A stretch of 64,000 nucleotides of DNA from an uncultured Paracoccaceae bacterium (GTDB lineage: Bacteria > Pseudomonadota > Alphaproteobacteria > Rhodobacterales > Rhodobacteraceae), in assembly GCA_947487205.1 (NCBI GenBank), contig CANKVU010000015.1, forward strand, positions 1-64,000, written 5' to 3'. Under the pieces are notes generated by a model, which worked only from the letters and a program-made list of their open reading frames with translations, was not told the DNA's origin and ran no database searches. Positions 20,577 through 30,426 of the stretch are shown piece by piece. The position numbers and the translations under genes were made by a program. Position 1 is the first letter of the stretch. The number at the start of each line of letters is the position of its first letter.

Positions 20577-22865
20577 ATGGCCGAGGACGACATCCACGAC
20601 GACCTGCCGCGCGAACCCGGACCCGCGGGCGGCTGGGGCTCCATGCGCGGCATCGCCGAGGTCTTCGGCACGAGCTGGCCGACCCCCGGCGCGATCAGGA
20701 CGCTGATGCGGCAGAACAAGCCCGGCGGCTTCATGTGCGTCTCCTGCGCCTGGCCGAAACCCGCCAATTACAAGGCCTTCGAGTTCTGCGAGAACGGCGC
20801 CAAGGCGACCCTGTGGGAATCGACCACCGCCCGCTGCCGGCCCGATTTCTGGGACGGGCACACGGTGAGTGACCTCCTCTCCTGGACCGACCACGAGATC
20901 GAGACCACCGGCCGCCTGACCCACCCGATGCGTTACGACGCCGGCACCGACCGCTATGTCGAGACGAGCTGGGAGGCGGCCTTCGAGGGCATCGCGGCGG
21001 AGTTGCGGAAGCTGCCCCCCGACGACGTGGTCTTCTACTCGTCGGGCCATGCCGGGCTCGAGGCGTCCTATCTCTGGGCGCTGCTGGCGCGGCTCTACGG
21101 GACCAACAACCTGCCGCAATCGTCGAACATGTGCCACGAGACGACGAGCGTGAACCTCAAGAAGGTGATCGGCTCGCCCGTCGGCACCGTGGTCTGGGAG
21201 GACCTGGAGGCGACCGACTGCTTCTTCTTCTTCGGCCAGAACCCGGGCAGCAATTCCCCCCGCTTCCTCCACCCGCTGAAGGAGGCCAAGGAGCGCGGCG
21301 CGAGGATCGTCACCTTCAACCCCGTGCGCGAGCAGGGGCTCGTCTCCTTCGTCGATCCGCAGAACCCGGTCCACATGGCGACGGGACACGAGACCAAGAT
21401 CTCCGACCAGTATCACCAGCTGAAGGCCGGCACCGACATCGCCGCGATCCTCGGGATCGCCAAGGCCGTGGTGGAGGCCGACGACGCGAGCGGCGGCGGG
21501 GTGATCGACTGGGCTTTCCTCGAGGAGCACGCCACCGGCCACGAGGCCTTCATCGAGCATGCCCGCGCCGCCGACTGGGGTGCGATCACCGCCGAATGCG
21601 GTCTCTCCGAGGAGGATCTGCGCGACGCGGCCCGGGTCTACATGGAGGCGGAGCGCGTCATCGGCGTCTACGGCATGGGGCTGACCCAGCAGGCCCGGGG
21701 CGACGACAATATCGGCATGCTGGTGAACCTGCTGCTGCTGCGCGGCAATATCGGCCGCGAGGGGGCGGGCATGTGTCCCGTGCGCGGGCATTCCAACGTG
21801 CAGGGGCAGCGCACCGTCGGCATCGCCGAGAAGGCCGGCCTCGTACCGCTCGACAAGCTGGCCGAGCTCTTCGATTTCGATCCGCCCACGAAGGACGGCA
21901 CCCATATCGTCGATGCGGGTCAGGGCATCCTGGAGGGGCGGATCCGCGCCATGCTGTGCCTGGGCGGCAACCTGATCCGCGCCATGCCCGATACCGGCCG
22001 GCTGGAGCGGAGGTGGCGCGAGCAGGACCTGACGGTGATGATCTCCACCAAGCTCAACCGTAGCCATCTCTATCCCGGCCGCGCGGCCTGGATCCTGCCC
22101 TGCCTGACGCGGACCGAGATGGACGAGCAGGCGACCGGCAACCAGTACATCTCGGTCGAGGACAGCTTCGCGATGATCCACGGCTCCCAGGGGCACCGCT
22201 CGCCCGCCTCGGAGCACCTGAAATCGGAACTCGCCATCGTCGCGGGCATCGCCGAACGGCTGACCGAGCCCAACCCCAGGCGGCCGTGGTCGGACTGGGT
22301 CGCCGATTATTCCCGCGTCCGCGACCTGATCGAGGCGACCTACCCGGACGATTTCCGCGGCTACAATGCGCGGCTGAACGAACCGGGAGGCTTCTGGCGC
22401 GACATCCCCGCCCATCACCGGATCTGGAAGACCGAATCGGGCCGCGCCGAGTTCACCCTGCCCGACCGGCTGAACGCGCTTTCCTTCGAGCCCGCCGAGG
22501 GGCGCTACACACTCCTGACCATGCGCTCGAACGACCAGTTCAACACCACGATCTACGGCTATTCCGACCGTTTCCGCGGCATCGAAGGGACGCGCGACGT
22601 CCTGCTGATGAACGACGCCGACATGACCCGGGAGGGACTGTCGCACGGCGACCGCGTGGCGCTTGTCGGCGATGCGGGGGACGGGGTGGAGCGGCGCCTG
22701 GGCGGGCTTGAGGTGATCCGCTTCGCGATGCCCGAGGGCACGGTCGGCTCCTACTACCCCGAATGCAACGTGCTCGTCCCCATGGGCCTGCACGACCGGG
22801 CCTCGAAGACCCCCGGCTCCAAGGCCGTGCCGGTCCGGATCGAACGCGAAACCGCGGCGGGCTGA
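20577..22865 (+). CDS. FdhF/YdeP family molybdopterin oxidoreductase
   Basis: 'GGFMCVSCAWPKPANYKAFEFCENGAKATLWE', 'HETTSVNLKKVIGSPVGTVVWEDLEATDCFFFFGQNPGSNSPR', C-terminal molybdopterin dinucleotide-binding region; divergent from fdhD. Confidence 0.92.
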   Translation: MAEDDIHDDLPREPGPAGGWGSMRGIAEVFGTSWPTPGAIRTLMRQNKPGGFMCVSCAWPKPANYKAFEFCENGAKATLWESTTARCRPDFWDGHTVSDLLSWTDHEIETTGRLTHPMRYDAGTDRYVETSWEAAFEGIAAELRKLPPDDVVFYSSGHAGLEASYLWALLARLYGTNNLPQSSNMCHETTSVNLKKVIGSPVGTVVWEDLEATDCFFFFGQNPGSNSPRFLHPLKEAKERGARIVTFNPVREQGLVSFVDPQNPVHMATGHETKISDQYHQLKAGTDIAAILGIAKAVVEADDASGGGVIDWAFLEEHATGHEAFIEHARAADWGAITAECGLSEEDLRDAARVYMEAERVIGVYGMGLTQQARGDDNIGMLVNLLLLRGNIGREGAGMCPVRGHSNVQGQRTVGIAEKAGLVPLDKLAELFDFDPPTKDGTHIVDAGQGILEGRIRAMLCLGGNLIRAMPDTGRLERRWREQDLTVMISTKLNRSHLYPGRAAWILPCLTRTEMDEQATGNQYISVEDSFAMIHGSQGHRSPASEHLKSELAIVAGIAERLTEPNPRRPWSDWVADYSRVRDLIEATYPDDFRGYNARLNEPGGFWRDIPAHHRIWKTESGRAEFTLPDRLNALSFEPAEGRYTLLTMRSNDQFNTTIYGYSDRFRGIEGTRDVLLMNDADMTREGLSHGDRVALVGDAGDGVERRLGGLEVIRFAMPEGTVGSYYPECNVLVPMGLHDRASKTPGSKAVPVRIERETAAG

Positions 22866-22910
22866 ACCCCCGCTTGCACGGAGGCCCCGCAGCCTCTAGC
22901 TGAAGAGATA

Positions 22911-22996
22911 TCCGTTGGGGTGCCCCGTCGAGGGGCTGAGAGGCGACAGCCAACCCATCGAACCTGATCCGGGCAATACCGGCGGAGGGAACGGAG
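22911..22996 (+). promoter_or_regulatory. TPP riboswitch (THI element)
   Basis: TCCGTTGGGGTGCCCCG...GGGGCTGAGAGG...CCAACCCATCGAACCTGATCCGGGCAATACCGGCGGAGGGAACGGAG matches conserved thi-box core; lies upstream of thiD. Confidence 0.95.
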
Positions 22997-23062
22997 ATCG
23001 CGCGAGGGGCCCCGACCCCCGCCCCTTGTCCCCCCACCGATCGCCCGAACGCGGAGGTGGAC

Positions 23063-23866
23063 ATGGCACGGGCGGCGACACTCCTGATCATCGCGGGCTC
23101 CGACAGCGGCGGCGGCGCCGGCATCCAGGCGGACCTGAAATCCGCCTCGGCCCGGGGCGTCTATGCCACGACCGCGATCACCGCGATCACCGCGCAGAAC
23201 ACGCTGGGCGTCCAGGCCGTGGAGACGCTGCCCCCCGATCTCGTCGCGGCGCAGATCGGCTCGATCCTGTCCGATATCGGCGCCGACGCGGTAAAGATCG
23301 GCATGCTGGGCGCGGCCGGGATCGTGGAGACCGTGGCCGGGGCGCTCGACGGCTATGCCGGCCCCGTGGTGCTCGACCCCGTGATGGTGGCGAAATCGGG
23401 CGACCCGCTCCTGACCGACGAGGCCGTGGCCGCGCTCCGCGACCGCCTCCTGCCCCGCGCCACGGTGCTGACGCCGAACCTGCCCGAGGCGGCGAAACTT
23501 CTCGGGTGCGCCCCCGCGACGACGCCCAAGGAGGCCGCCCGCCAGGGGGAAGCGCTGCGCGCCCTGGGCCCCCGGGCGGTGCTGATGAAGGGCGGCCACG
23601 CGGAGGGCGCGACCTGTCGCGACCTCCTGGTCCGGGAGGGGGAGCCCGTGACGCTGGAGGCGCCCCGGATCGCCACCCGCAACACCCACGGCACCGGATG
23701 CTCCCTGGCCTCGGCGCTGGCCGCGGAACTGGCCAGGGGCGCCGATATCGAGACCGCCGCGCGCCGCGCCCATGGCTGGCTGCAGGGCGCCATCGCCGCC
23801 GCCGACGGACTGGGGATTGGTCAGGGCCATGGCCCGGTCCACCATTTCCACGGGATCTGGCCATGA
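23063..23866 (+). CDS. thiD: bifunctional hydroxymethylpyrimidine kinase/phosphomethylpyrimidine kinase
   Basis: 'LIIAGSDSGGGAGIQADLKS', 'DPVMVAKSGDPLL', 'NTHGTGCSLASALAAELA'; GGAGG ribosome-binding site. Confidence 0.95.
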   Translation: MARAATLLIIAGSDSGGGAGIQADLKSASARGVYATTAITAITAQNTLGVQAVETLPPDLVAAQIGSILSDIGADAVKIGMLGAAGIVETVAGALDGYAGPVVLDPVMVAKSGDPLLTDEAVAALRDRLLPRATVLTPNLPEAAKLLGCAPATTPKEAARQGEALRALGPRAVLMKGGHAEGATCRDLLVREGEPVTLEAPRIATRNTHGTGCSLASALAAELARGADIETAARRAHGWLQGAIAAADGLGIGQGHGPVHHFHGIWP

Positions 23867-24831
23867 GCGCGGAGGTCACTGTCCTCGGCGCCGGGGTGGC
23901 CGGGCTGGCGGCCGCCCATGAACTCGCGGCGCGCGGCGCGGCGGTGCGGATTCTCGACCCCGCGGGCGATCCCGGCCCGCATGGCTGTTCCTGGTGGGCG
24001 GGCGGCATGCTCGCCTCTGATTGCGAGGGCGAGACGGCGGAGGAGCCGGTGGTGCGTCTCGGTCGCGAGGCCCTGCCCTGGTGGCGCGCCGCCGGCGCGG
24101 AGGTGACGGAAGCCGGCACGCTGGTCGTCGCGCTCGGTCGCGACCGGGGCGAACTCGACCGCTTCGCCCGACGCACCGGCGGGCATGCCTGGCTCGACCG
24201 CGCCGCCCTGGAGGCGCTGGAGCCCGAGCTGTCCGAGCGCTTCCCCCGCGCCCTGCATTTCCCGGCCGAGGCGCATCTCGCCCCCCGCGCCGCGCTCGCC
24301 ACCCTGCGGGAGAACCTCGCCGCGTGGGGCGTGACCGTCGCGCCCGAGGGGCCGGAGACCGGCACCGTGATCGACGCCCGCGGCCTTTCGGCCCGCGACC
24401 GGCTGCCCGACCTGCGCGGCGTCCGGGGCGAGATGGCGGTGCTGCGCGCCCCTAGCGTTGCCCTCTCCCGCCCCGTGCGGCTCCTCCATCCGCGCCACCC
24501 GCTCTATGTCGTGCCGCGCGGCGGGGGCATCCATATGCTGGGCGCCACGCAGATCGAGAGCGACGGGCGCGGACCGGCCACGCTGCGCTCCATCGTGGAG
24601 CTTCTGAACGCGGCCTTCGCGCTCCACCCCGCCTTCGCCGAGGCGGAGGTGGTGGAGATCGGCGCCGACGCCCGCCCCGCCTTTCCCGACAACCTGCCGC
24701 GGATCGTCCGACGGGGCGGCCGCATCCACGTCAACGGCCTCTACCGGCACGGCTTCCTCCTTGCGCCCGCGCTGGCGCGACGGGTGGCGGACCTGGTGCT
24801 GGAGGGGCGAACCTCGGAGGTCGTGCAATGA
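23863..24831 (+). CDS. thiO: glycine oxidase ThiO-like FAD-dependent oxidoreductase
   Basis: 'VTVLGAGVAGLAAAHELAARG', 'SWWAGGMLA'; between thiD and thiS. Confidence 0.88.
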   Translation: MSAEVTVLGAGVAGLAAAHELAARGAAVRILDPAGDPGPHGCSWWAGGMLASDCEGETAEEPVVRLGREALPWWRAAGAEVTEAGTLVVALGRDRGELDRFARRTGGHAWLDRAALEALEPELSERFPRALHFPAEAHLAPRAALATLRENLAAWGVTVAPEGPETGTVIDARGLSARDRLPDLRGVRGEMAVLRAPSVALSRPVRLLHPRHPLYVVPRGGGIHMLGATQIESDGRGPATLRSIVELLNAAFALHPAFAEAEVVEIGADARPAFPDNLPRIVRRGGRIHVNGLYRHGFLLAPALARRVADLVLEGRTSEVVQ

Positions 24832-25025
24832 AGGTCACCGTGAATGGAGAGGCGGTGGAGATCCGCGCCGCCACCCTCGCCGCCGCGCTCGAGGAACTGG
24901 GCCATGGCGGGGCGCGCGTCGCCACCGCCGTGAACGAGACTTTCGTGCCCACCGCCCTGAGGGAGGGCCACGCGCTCTCCCCCGGCGACCGGCTGGAAAT
25001 CCTGGCGCCCCGGCAGGGAGGCTGA
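24828..25025 (+). CDS. thiS: sulfur carrier protein ThiS
   Basis: 65-aa ubiquitin-like [28 protein letters not shown] ending RQGG; upstream of thiG. Confidence 0.92.
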   Translation: MKVTVNGEAVEIRAATLAAALEELGHGGARVATAVNETFVPTALREGHALSPGDRLEILAPRQGG

Positions 25026-25026
25026 G

Positions 25027-25797
25027 ATGCCCGTCTATTACGGCACCGAGATCGCCTCGCCGCTGATGCTGGGCACGGCGCAATATCCCTCTCCGAAGGT
25101 CCTGTCGGAGGCGTTCCGCCGCTCGGGCGCGGGCGTCGCCACGGTCTCGCTCCGGCGCGAGACGGCCCATGGCACCGGCGACGGCTTCTGGGAGGGGATC
25201 CGCGAACTGGGCCTGCCGGTCCTGCCCAACACCGCCGGCTGCCACAGCGTCCGCGAGGCGGTGACCACGGCCCACATGGCCCGCGAGCTCTTCGACACGA
25301 CCTGGATCAAGCTGGAGGTGATCGGCCATGCCGATACGCTGCAGCCCGACCCGTTCGGGCTGGTGGAGGCGGCGCGGATCCTCACAGAGGAGGGGTTCGA
25401 GGTCTTTCCCTACACGACCGAGGACGGGATCGTCGCCGGGCGCCTGCTGGAGGCGGGCTGCGAGGTGCTGATGCCCTGGGGGGCCCCCATCGGCACCGGG
25501 CTGGGGCTCAACAACCCCTACGGGCTGCGGATGCTGCGCGCCCAGTTCCCCGACGTGCCGATGGTGATCGATGCCGGCCTCGGCCTGCCCTCCCAGGCGG
25601 CGCAGGCGATGGAGATGGGCTTCGACGCGATCCTGCTGAACACCGCCGTGGCCAGGGCGGGCGACCCGGCGGCCATGGCGGAGGGCTTCGCCCGCGCGCT
25701 GGAGGCCGGGCGGCTGGCCCGCGCCGCCGACCCGATGGAGCCGCGCGACATGGCCTCCCCCTCCACCCCCGTCCTGGGGCTGGCGGTGCTGGAATGA
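25027..25797 (+). CDS. thiG: thiazole synthase
   Basis: '[14 protein letters not shown]', '[15 protein letters not shown]', '[22 protein letters not shown]', '[35 protein letters not shown]'. Confidence 0.95.
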   Translation: MPVYYGTEIASPLMLGTAQYPSPKVLSEAFRRSGAGVATVSLRRETAHGTGDGFWEGIRELGLPVLPNTAGCHSVREAVTTAHMARELFDTTWIKLEVIGHADTLQPDPFGLVEAARILTEEGFEVFPYTTEDGIVAGRLLEAGCEVLMPWGAPIGTGLGLNNPYGLRMLRAQFPDVPMVIDAGLGLPSQAAQAMEMGFDAILLNTAVARAGDPAAMAEGFARALEAGRLARAADPMEPRDMASPSTPVLGLAVLE

Positions 25798-26390
25798 GTC
25801 TCGACCGCTTCTACCCGATCTTCGACGATCCCGCCTGGCTGCCCCGCGCCCTGCCGCTCGGCGTGAGGCTGGTGCAGTTGCGGCTGAAGGACAGGGACCG
25901 GGACGTGCTGGAGGGCGCGATCGCGCGGGGACGCGACCTCTGCCGGTCGGCCGGGGCCACGCTGGTCGTCAACGACCATTGGCGGCAGGCGATCGACCTG
26001 GGCTGCGACTGGGTCCATCTGGGGCAGGAGGACCTGGAGGGCGCCGACCTGCCCGCGATCCGCCGCGCCGGGATCCGGCTGGGGATCTCCACCCATGACG
26101 AGGCGGAGCTGGAGCGCGCGCTGTCCTGCGCGCCCGACTACGTGGCGCTCGGCCCGGTCTGGCCGACGATCCTGAAGAAGATGAAATGGCACGAACAGGG
26201 CCTGGGTCGCGTGCGGGAATGGAAGGCGCGGGTGGGAGACCTGCCCCTCGTGGCCATCGGCGGTCTCTCGGTCGCGCGCGCGCCGGAGGCCTTCGCCGCG
26301 GGCGCCGACATCGTCTCCGTCGTCACAGACATCACGCTCAACGCCGACCCGGAAGCGCGGATCGCCGACTGGATGGAGGCGACGCGATGA
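25794..26390 (+). CDS. thiE: thiamine phosphate synthase
   Basis: '[12 protein letters not shown]', '[25 protein letters not shown]', '[14 protein letters not shown]', 'PLVAIGGLS'. Confidence 0.93.
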   Translation: MSLDRFYPIFDDPAWLPRALPLGVRLVQLRLKDRDRDVLEGAIARGRDLCRSAGATLVVNDHWRQAIDLGCDWVHLGQEDLEGADLPAIRRAGIRLGISTHDEAELERALSCAPDYVALGPVWPTILKKMKWHEQGLGRVREWKARVGDLPLVAIGGLSVARAPEAFAAGADIVSVVTDITLNADPEARIADWMEATR

Positions 26391-27370
26391 GCCGCTACGC
26401 CCGCCAGGTCGCCGTGCCTGAATTCGGGCCCCGGGGGCAGGACCGCCTCGCCGCCGCCCATGTCCTCGTGGTGGGCGCGGGCGGCCTCGCCGCGCCGGTC
26501 CTGCCCTACCTCGCCGGCGCCGGCCTGGGCCGGATCCGCCTCGTCGATCCCGACCGGGTGGAGATCGGCAACCTGCACCGCCAGACGCTGTTCGGCATGG
26601 ACGACCTGGGCCGTCCCAAGGTGCAGGCCGCCGCCGCCGCCCTCGCCCGCCTCAATCCCGAGACGGCGGTGGAGCCGGTGACGGGCACGCTCGGCCCCGG
26701 CAGCGTGGCCGACCTGGCCCGGGACGTGGACCTCGTCCTCGACTGCGCCGACAGTTTCGCGGCGAGCTACGTGGCCTCGGACCATTGCCGGGAAGCCGGC
26801 CTGCCCCTCGTCAGCGCCTCGGTCATCGGCACCGCAGGGTATGCGGGCGGCTTCTGCGGCGGGGCGCCGTCGCTCCGCGCCATCTTCCCCGACCTGCCCG
26901 AGCGGCTGGGCTCCTGCGCCGAGGACGGCGTTCTGGGTCCCGTGGTGGGGGTCGTGGGCGCGCTCCAGGCGCAGATGGCGCTGGCGGTGCTCGCGGGCAT
27001 GGCCCCTTCGCCGCTCGGCCGGGTGGTCAGCTACGACGGTCTGGCGCATCGTACGGGGGGCTTCTCCTTCATTGGCGCGCCGGAGCCCGCGCGCGCGCCG
27101 CGCTTCCTCGACCCGGGCGAGATCGCGCCCGGTGATTGGGTGGTGGATCTGCGCGCGCCAGACGAAGGCCCCCTGCCCCACCCGGACGCCCATCGCCATG
27201 CCGTGGACGCCTTCGGCCCCGGCGGCCCGACCCCCGCGCCGGGACAGCGCGCGGTGCTCTGCTGCCGCTCGGGCCAGCGCTCCTGGAGCGCCGCCGAGCG
27301 CCTGTCCCGCCACTGGCAGGGCGAGATCGCCCTCGTCGCCCTCGGATCCCCGACCGGAGAGACACCATGA
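26387..27370 (+). CDS. thiF: ThiF/MoeB-type adenylyltransferase with C-terminal rhodanese-like domain
   Basis: 'HVLVVGAGGLAAPVLPYLAGAGLGRIRLVDPDRVEIGNLHRQTLF'; C-terminus with rhodanese loop 'CCRSGQRS'. Confidence 0.9.
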   Translation: MSRYARQVAVPEFGPRGQDRLAAAHVLVVGAGGLAAPVLPYLAGAGLGRIRLVDPDRVEIGNLHRQTLFGMDDLGRPKVQAAAAALARLNPETAVEPVTGTLGPGSVADLARDVDLVLDCADSFAASYVASDHCREAGLPLVSASVIGTAGYAGGFCGGAPSLRAIFPDLPERLGSCAEDGVLGPVVGVVGALQAQMALAVLAGMAPSPLGRVVSYDGLAHRTGGFSFIGAPEPARAPRFLDPGEIAPGDWVVDLRAPDEGPLPHPDAHRHAVDAFGPGGPTPAPGQRAVLCCRSGQRSWSAAERLSRHWQGEIALVALGSPTGETP

Positions 27371-28302
27371 CCCGCCTCGCGCTCGCCCTCTGCCTCCTGG
27401 CCGCTCCGGCGGCGGCCCAGGACCGGATGACCCTCGTCCTCGACTGGTTCGTGAACCCCGATCACGGGCCCATCATCGTGGCGGAGGAGAAGGGCTACTT
27501 CGCCGAGGAGGGCCTGGAGGTGGAGATCGTCGCCCCCGCCGACCCGGCCGATCCGCCCAAGATGGCCGCCGCCGGGCGCGCCGACCTCGCCGTCTCCTAC
27601 CAGCCGCAGCTGCACCTGCAGGTGGCCGAGGGGATGCCGCTGAAGCGCGTGGGCACGCTGATCGCGACGCCGCTCAACTGCCTCCTCGTACGCGCCGACG
27701 GACCCGTCGAGGAGATCGCGGATCTCGAGAGCCGCAAGGTCGGCTTCTCCGTTGCGGGCGTGGAGGAGGCGATGCTCTCGGCCATGCTGGCGCCGTCGGG
27801 CCTGTCCATGGAGGATATCGAACTCGTCAACGTGAACTGGTCGCTCTCGCCCGCGCTCATGTCGGGGCAGGTCGACGCGGTGATCGGCGCGTTCCGGAAC
27901 TTCGAGCTGAACCAGATGGAGATCGAGGGGATCGAGGGCCGCTGCTTCTATCCCGAGGATCATGGCGTGCCGGCCTATGACGAACTGATCTACGTCGCCA
28001 ATCCGGAGCGGATGGACGCGGACATGATCGCCCGGTTCCTCGCCGCGACCGAGCGCGCCGTGCAGGACATCGTCAACGACCCGCAGGGCACCTGGGAGAC
28101 CTTCGCCGGGTATTCCGCCGAGCTCGACGACGAATTGAACGAGAAGGCCTGGGCCGACACGGTGCCGCGCCTCGCGCTGCGCCCGGCCGCGCTCGACGCG
28201 GGCCGCTACGCCCGGTTCGAGGCCTTCCTCGCCGAGGCCGGGCTGGTCGAAGAGACGCGCCCCGTCGCCGACCTCGCCGTGACCGTGGGGGCGCCGCGAT
28301 GA
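27367..28302 (+). CDS. thiY: ABC transporter substrate-binding protein ThiY (pyrimidine precursor)
   Basis: Signal peptide MTRLALALCLLAAPAAAQ; 'LVLDWFVNPDHGPIIVAEEKGYFAEEGL' NMT1/THI5-like; in thi operon. Confidence 0.9.
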   Translation: MTRLALALCLLAAPAAAQDRMTLVLDWFVNPDHGPIIVAEEKGYFAEEGLEVEIVAPADPADPPKMAAAGRADLAVSYQPQLHLQVAEGMPLKRVGTLIATPLNCLLVRADGPVEEIADLESRKVGFSVAGVEEAMLSAMLAPSGLSMEDIELVNVNWSLSPALMSGQVDAVIGAFRNFELNQMEIEGIEGRCFYPEDHGVPAYDELIYVANPERMDADMIARFLAATERAVQDIVNDPQGTWETFAGYSAELDDELNEKAWADTVPRLALRPAALDAGRYARFEAFLAEAGLVEETRPVADLAVTVGAPR

Positions 28303-28967
28303 GCTACGGCCGCAGCTTTCCGCTCTGGCGTGACGCCGCCCCCGACTGGGCGGCCTATACCCGACACCCTTTCGTGGAGGGGATCGCCGACGGCACCCTG
28401 CCCCGCGCGGCCTTCCTGAACTACCTGGTGCAGGATTACCTGTTCCTGATCCACTTCGCCCGGGCCTGGGCGCTGGCGGTCACCAAGGCCGACACGGTGG
28501 AGGAGATGCGAGCCTGCGCCGGGACCGCCCGCGCGCTTCTCGACGACGAGATGCGTCTCCATGTGGAGACCTGCGCCGCGGCCGGGATCGACCGCGCCAC
28601 GCTCCGGGCCGCCGAGGAGCGGCCCGCCACCATCGCCTATACCCGCTACGTGCTGGATGCCGGCCATGCGGGGGACGTGACCGACCTCCTGGCCGCTCTG
28701 GCGCCTTGCGTCCTGGGTTACGGCGAGATCGGGGCCCGGCTCGCGGTGGAGGCCGGCGACACCCCCTATCGCGACTGGATCGAAACCTATGGCGGCACGG
28801 ATTACCAGAATCTCTGCGCCGAGGTTGGCGCCCTGATCGACGGCGCGCTCGCGCGGCGGCTGGGAGATAGGCCGGAGGAGAGCCCGCGCTGGCCCTCCCT
28901 CTGCCACCGCTTCGCCACCGCCACGCGGCTGGAGGTCGGGTTCTGGGAGATGGGGCTCGCCCCGTGA
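28299..28967 (+). CDS. tenA: TenA family aminopyrimidine aminohydrolase (TenA_C-like)
   Basis: 'HPFVEGIADGTLPRAAFLNYLVQDYLFLIHFARAWALA'; Cys in 'LAPCVLGYGEIG'. Confidence 0.9.
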   Translation: MSYGRSFPLWRDAAPDWAAYTRHPFVEGIADGTLPRAAFLNYLVQDYLFLIHFARAWALAVTKADTVEEMRACAGTARALLDDEMRLHVETCAAAGIDRATLRAAEERPATIAYTRYVLDAGHAGDVTDLLAALAPCVLGYGEIGARLAVEAGDTPYRDWIETYGGTDYQNLCAEVGALIDGALARRLGDRPEESPRWPSLCHRFATATRLEVGFWEMGLAP

Positions 28968-29692
28968 CGCCCCCGCCCGGCCTCCTCTTCGACGGCCGGG
29001 TGCGGGCCGGGGGGACAACCTGCCTCGGCCCGGTGCGGATGGCGGCGGAGGCCGGACGCTGGACCTGCCTGCTCGGTCCCTCCGGCGTGGGCAAGTCCAC
29101 GCTCCTCCACTGCTTCGCGGGCCTCGCCGGAGGTATGACGCTCAAAGGCCGGGCCGGGGCCACGGACGGGGACCCGCTCGACGGCCGCGTGGCGCTCATG
29201 GCGCAGTCCGACGGGCTGCTGCCCTGGCTCACCGTCGCAGAGAACGTCACCCTGGGCGCGCGGCTCCGGGGTAAGCGCCCCGACCGGAACCGGGCGGCGG
29301 CGCTCCTGTCGCGCGTGGGCCTCGGCGACCTGGGCGACCGCAAGCCCCGGGCGCTCTCGGGCGGGCAGCGGCAGCGCGCGGCGCTCGCCCGCACGCTCTA
29401 CGAGGACCGGCCCGTGGTGCTGCTGGACGAGCCCTTCTCGGCCCTCGACGTGGCCCACCGCGCCCGGATGCAGGACCTCTCCGCCCGGGAACTGGCAAGC
29501 TGCACCGTGCTGCAAGTCACCCATGACCCCGCCGAGGCCGCCCGGCTCGGGGACCGTCTCCTGATCCTGACCGCGGCGGGGATCGCGGAGATCGACACGA
29601 GGCAGGCCCCGCCGATCCCGCGCGCCGCGGATGCGGGGGCGACGCTGGACCTCACCGGGCGGCTGACCCGCCGGCTCCTGGAGGTGGCATGA
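28964..29692 (+). CDS. thiZ: ABC transporter ATP-binding protein ThiZ
   Basis: Walker A 'GPSGVGKSTLLHC', 'LSGGQRQRAALARTL', 'VVLLDEPFSALD'. Confidence 0.9.
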   Translation: MTPPPGLLFDGRVRAGGTTCLGPVRMAAEAGRWTCLLGPSGVGKSTLLHCFAGLAGGMTLKGRAGATDGDPLDGRVALMAQSDGLLPWLTVAENVTLGARLRGKRPDRNRAAALLSRVGLGDLGDRKPRALSGGQRQRAALARTLYEDRPVVLLDEPFSALDVAHRARMQDLSARELASCTVLQVTHDPAEAARLGDRLLILTAAGIAEIDTRQAPPIPRAADAGATLDLTGRLTRRLLEVA

Positions 29693-30426
29693 GAGCCCTG
29701 CGGATCCTCCTCCCCGCCCTTCTGGGCCTCGCCCTCTGGCAAGGGGCGGTCTGGGTCTTCGCCCCGCCCGCCTTCATCCTGCCCGGACCGGCGGAGGTCG
29801 CGGGCGCGCTCTGGCAGAACCGGGCGCTCCTGGCCGAACATGCGGGGATCACGAGCCTCGAGGTGCTCCTGGGCTTGGCCCTCGGCGCCGGTCTTGGCTG
29901 GGCTACGGCGATCGGGCTCGCGGCCTCGCCTCCGCTCGCCCGGACGCTGCGCCCGATCCTGGTGGTCAGCCAAGCGGTGCCGGTCTTCGCGCTCGCCCCG
30001 ATCCTGACGCTCTGGTTCGGCTACGGCCTCGCCTCCAAGGTCGCGATGGCGCTCCTCATCATCTATTTCCCCGTCACCTCGGCCTTCTTCGACGCGCTGA
30101 GGTCGACACCCGCCGCCTGGCTCGACCAGGCGCGGGTGATGGGGGCTACTCCTGCGCGGATACTGTGGCACCTCCGGGTGCCCGCGGCGCTGCCGGGGCT
30201 CCTGTCGGGCCTGCGCCTCGCCGCCGTCTATGCGCCCATCGGGGCGATCATCGGCGAATGGGTCGGTGCCTCGCGCGGCCTGGGCTACCTGATGCTGCTG
30301 GCGAACGGGCGGGCGAAGACCGACCTGATGTTCGCCAGCGTGCTGGTGGTCGCGGGACTGACGGTGGGTCTCTACCGCGCGGTGGACGCCCTAGCGGGCC
30401 GGGTCGAGGCCCGGCGCCGCGCCTAG
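29689..30426 (+). CDS. thiX: ABC transporter permease ThiX
   Basis: SsuC/TauC-like permease '[50 protein letters not shown]'. Confidence 0.9.
   Translation: MRALRILLPALLGLALWQGAVWVFAPPAFILPGPAEVAGALWQNRALLAEHAGITSLEVLLGLALGAGLGWATAIGLAASPPLARTLRPILVVSQAVPVFALAPILTLWFGYGLASKVAMALLIIYFPVTSAFFDALRSTPAAWLDQARVMGATPARILWHLRVPAALPGLLSGLRLAAVYAPIGAIIGEWVGASRGLGYLMLLANGRAKTDLMFASVLVVAGLTVGLYRAVDALAGRVEARRRA

Noticed and set aside
20082-22793. 903-aa ORF antisense to the YdeP gene
   Set aside because: Antisense artefact; sense strand has conserved molybdoenzyme motifs
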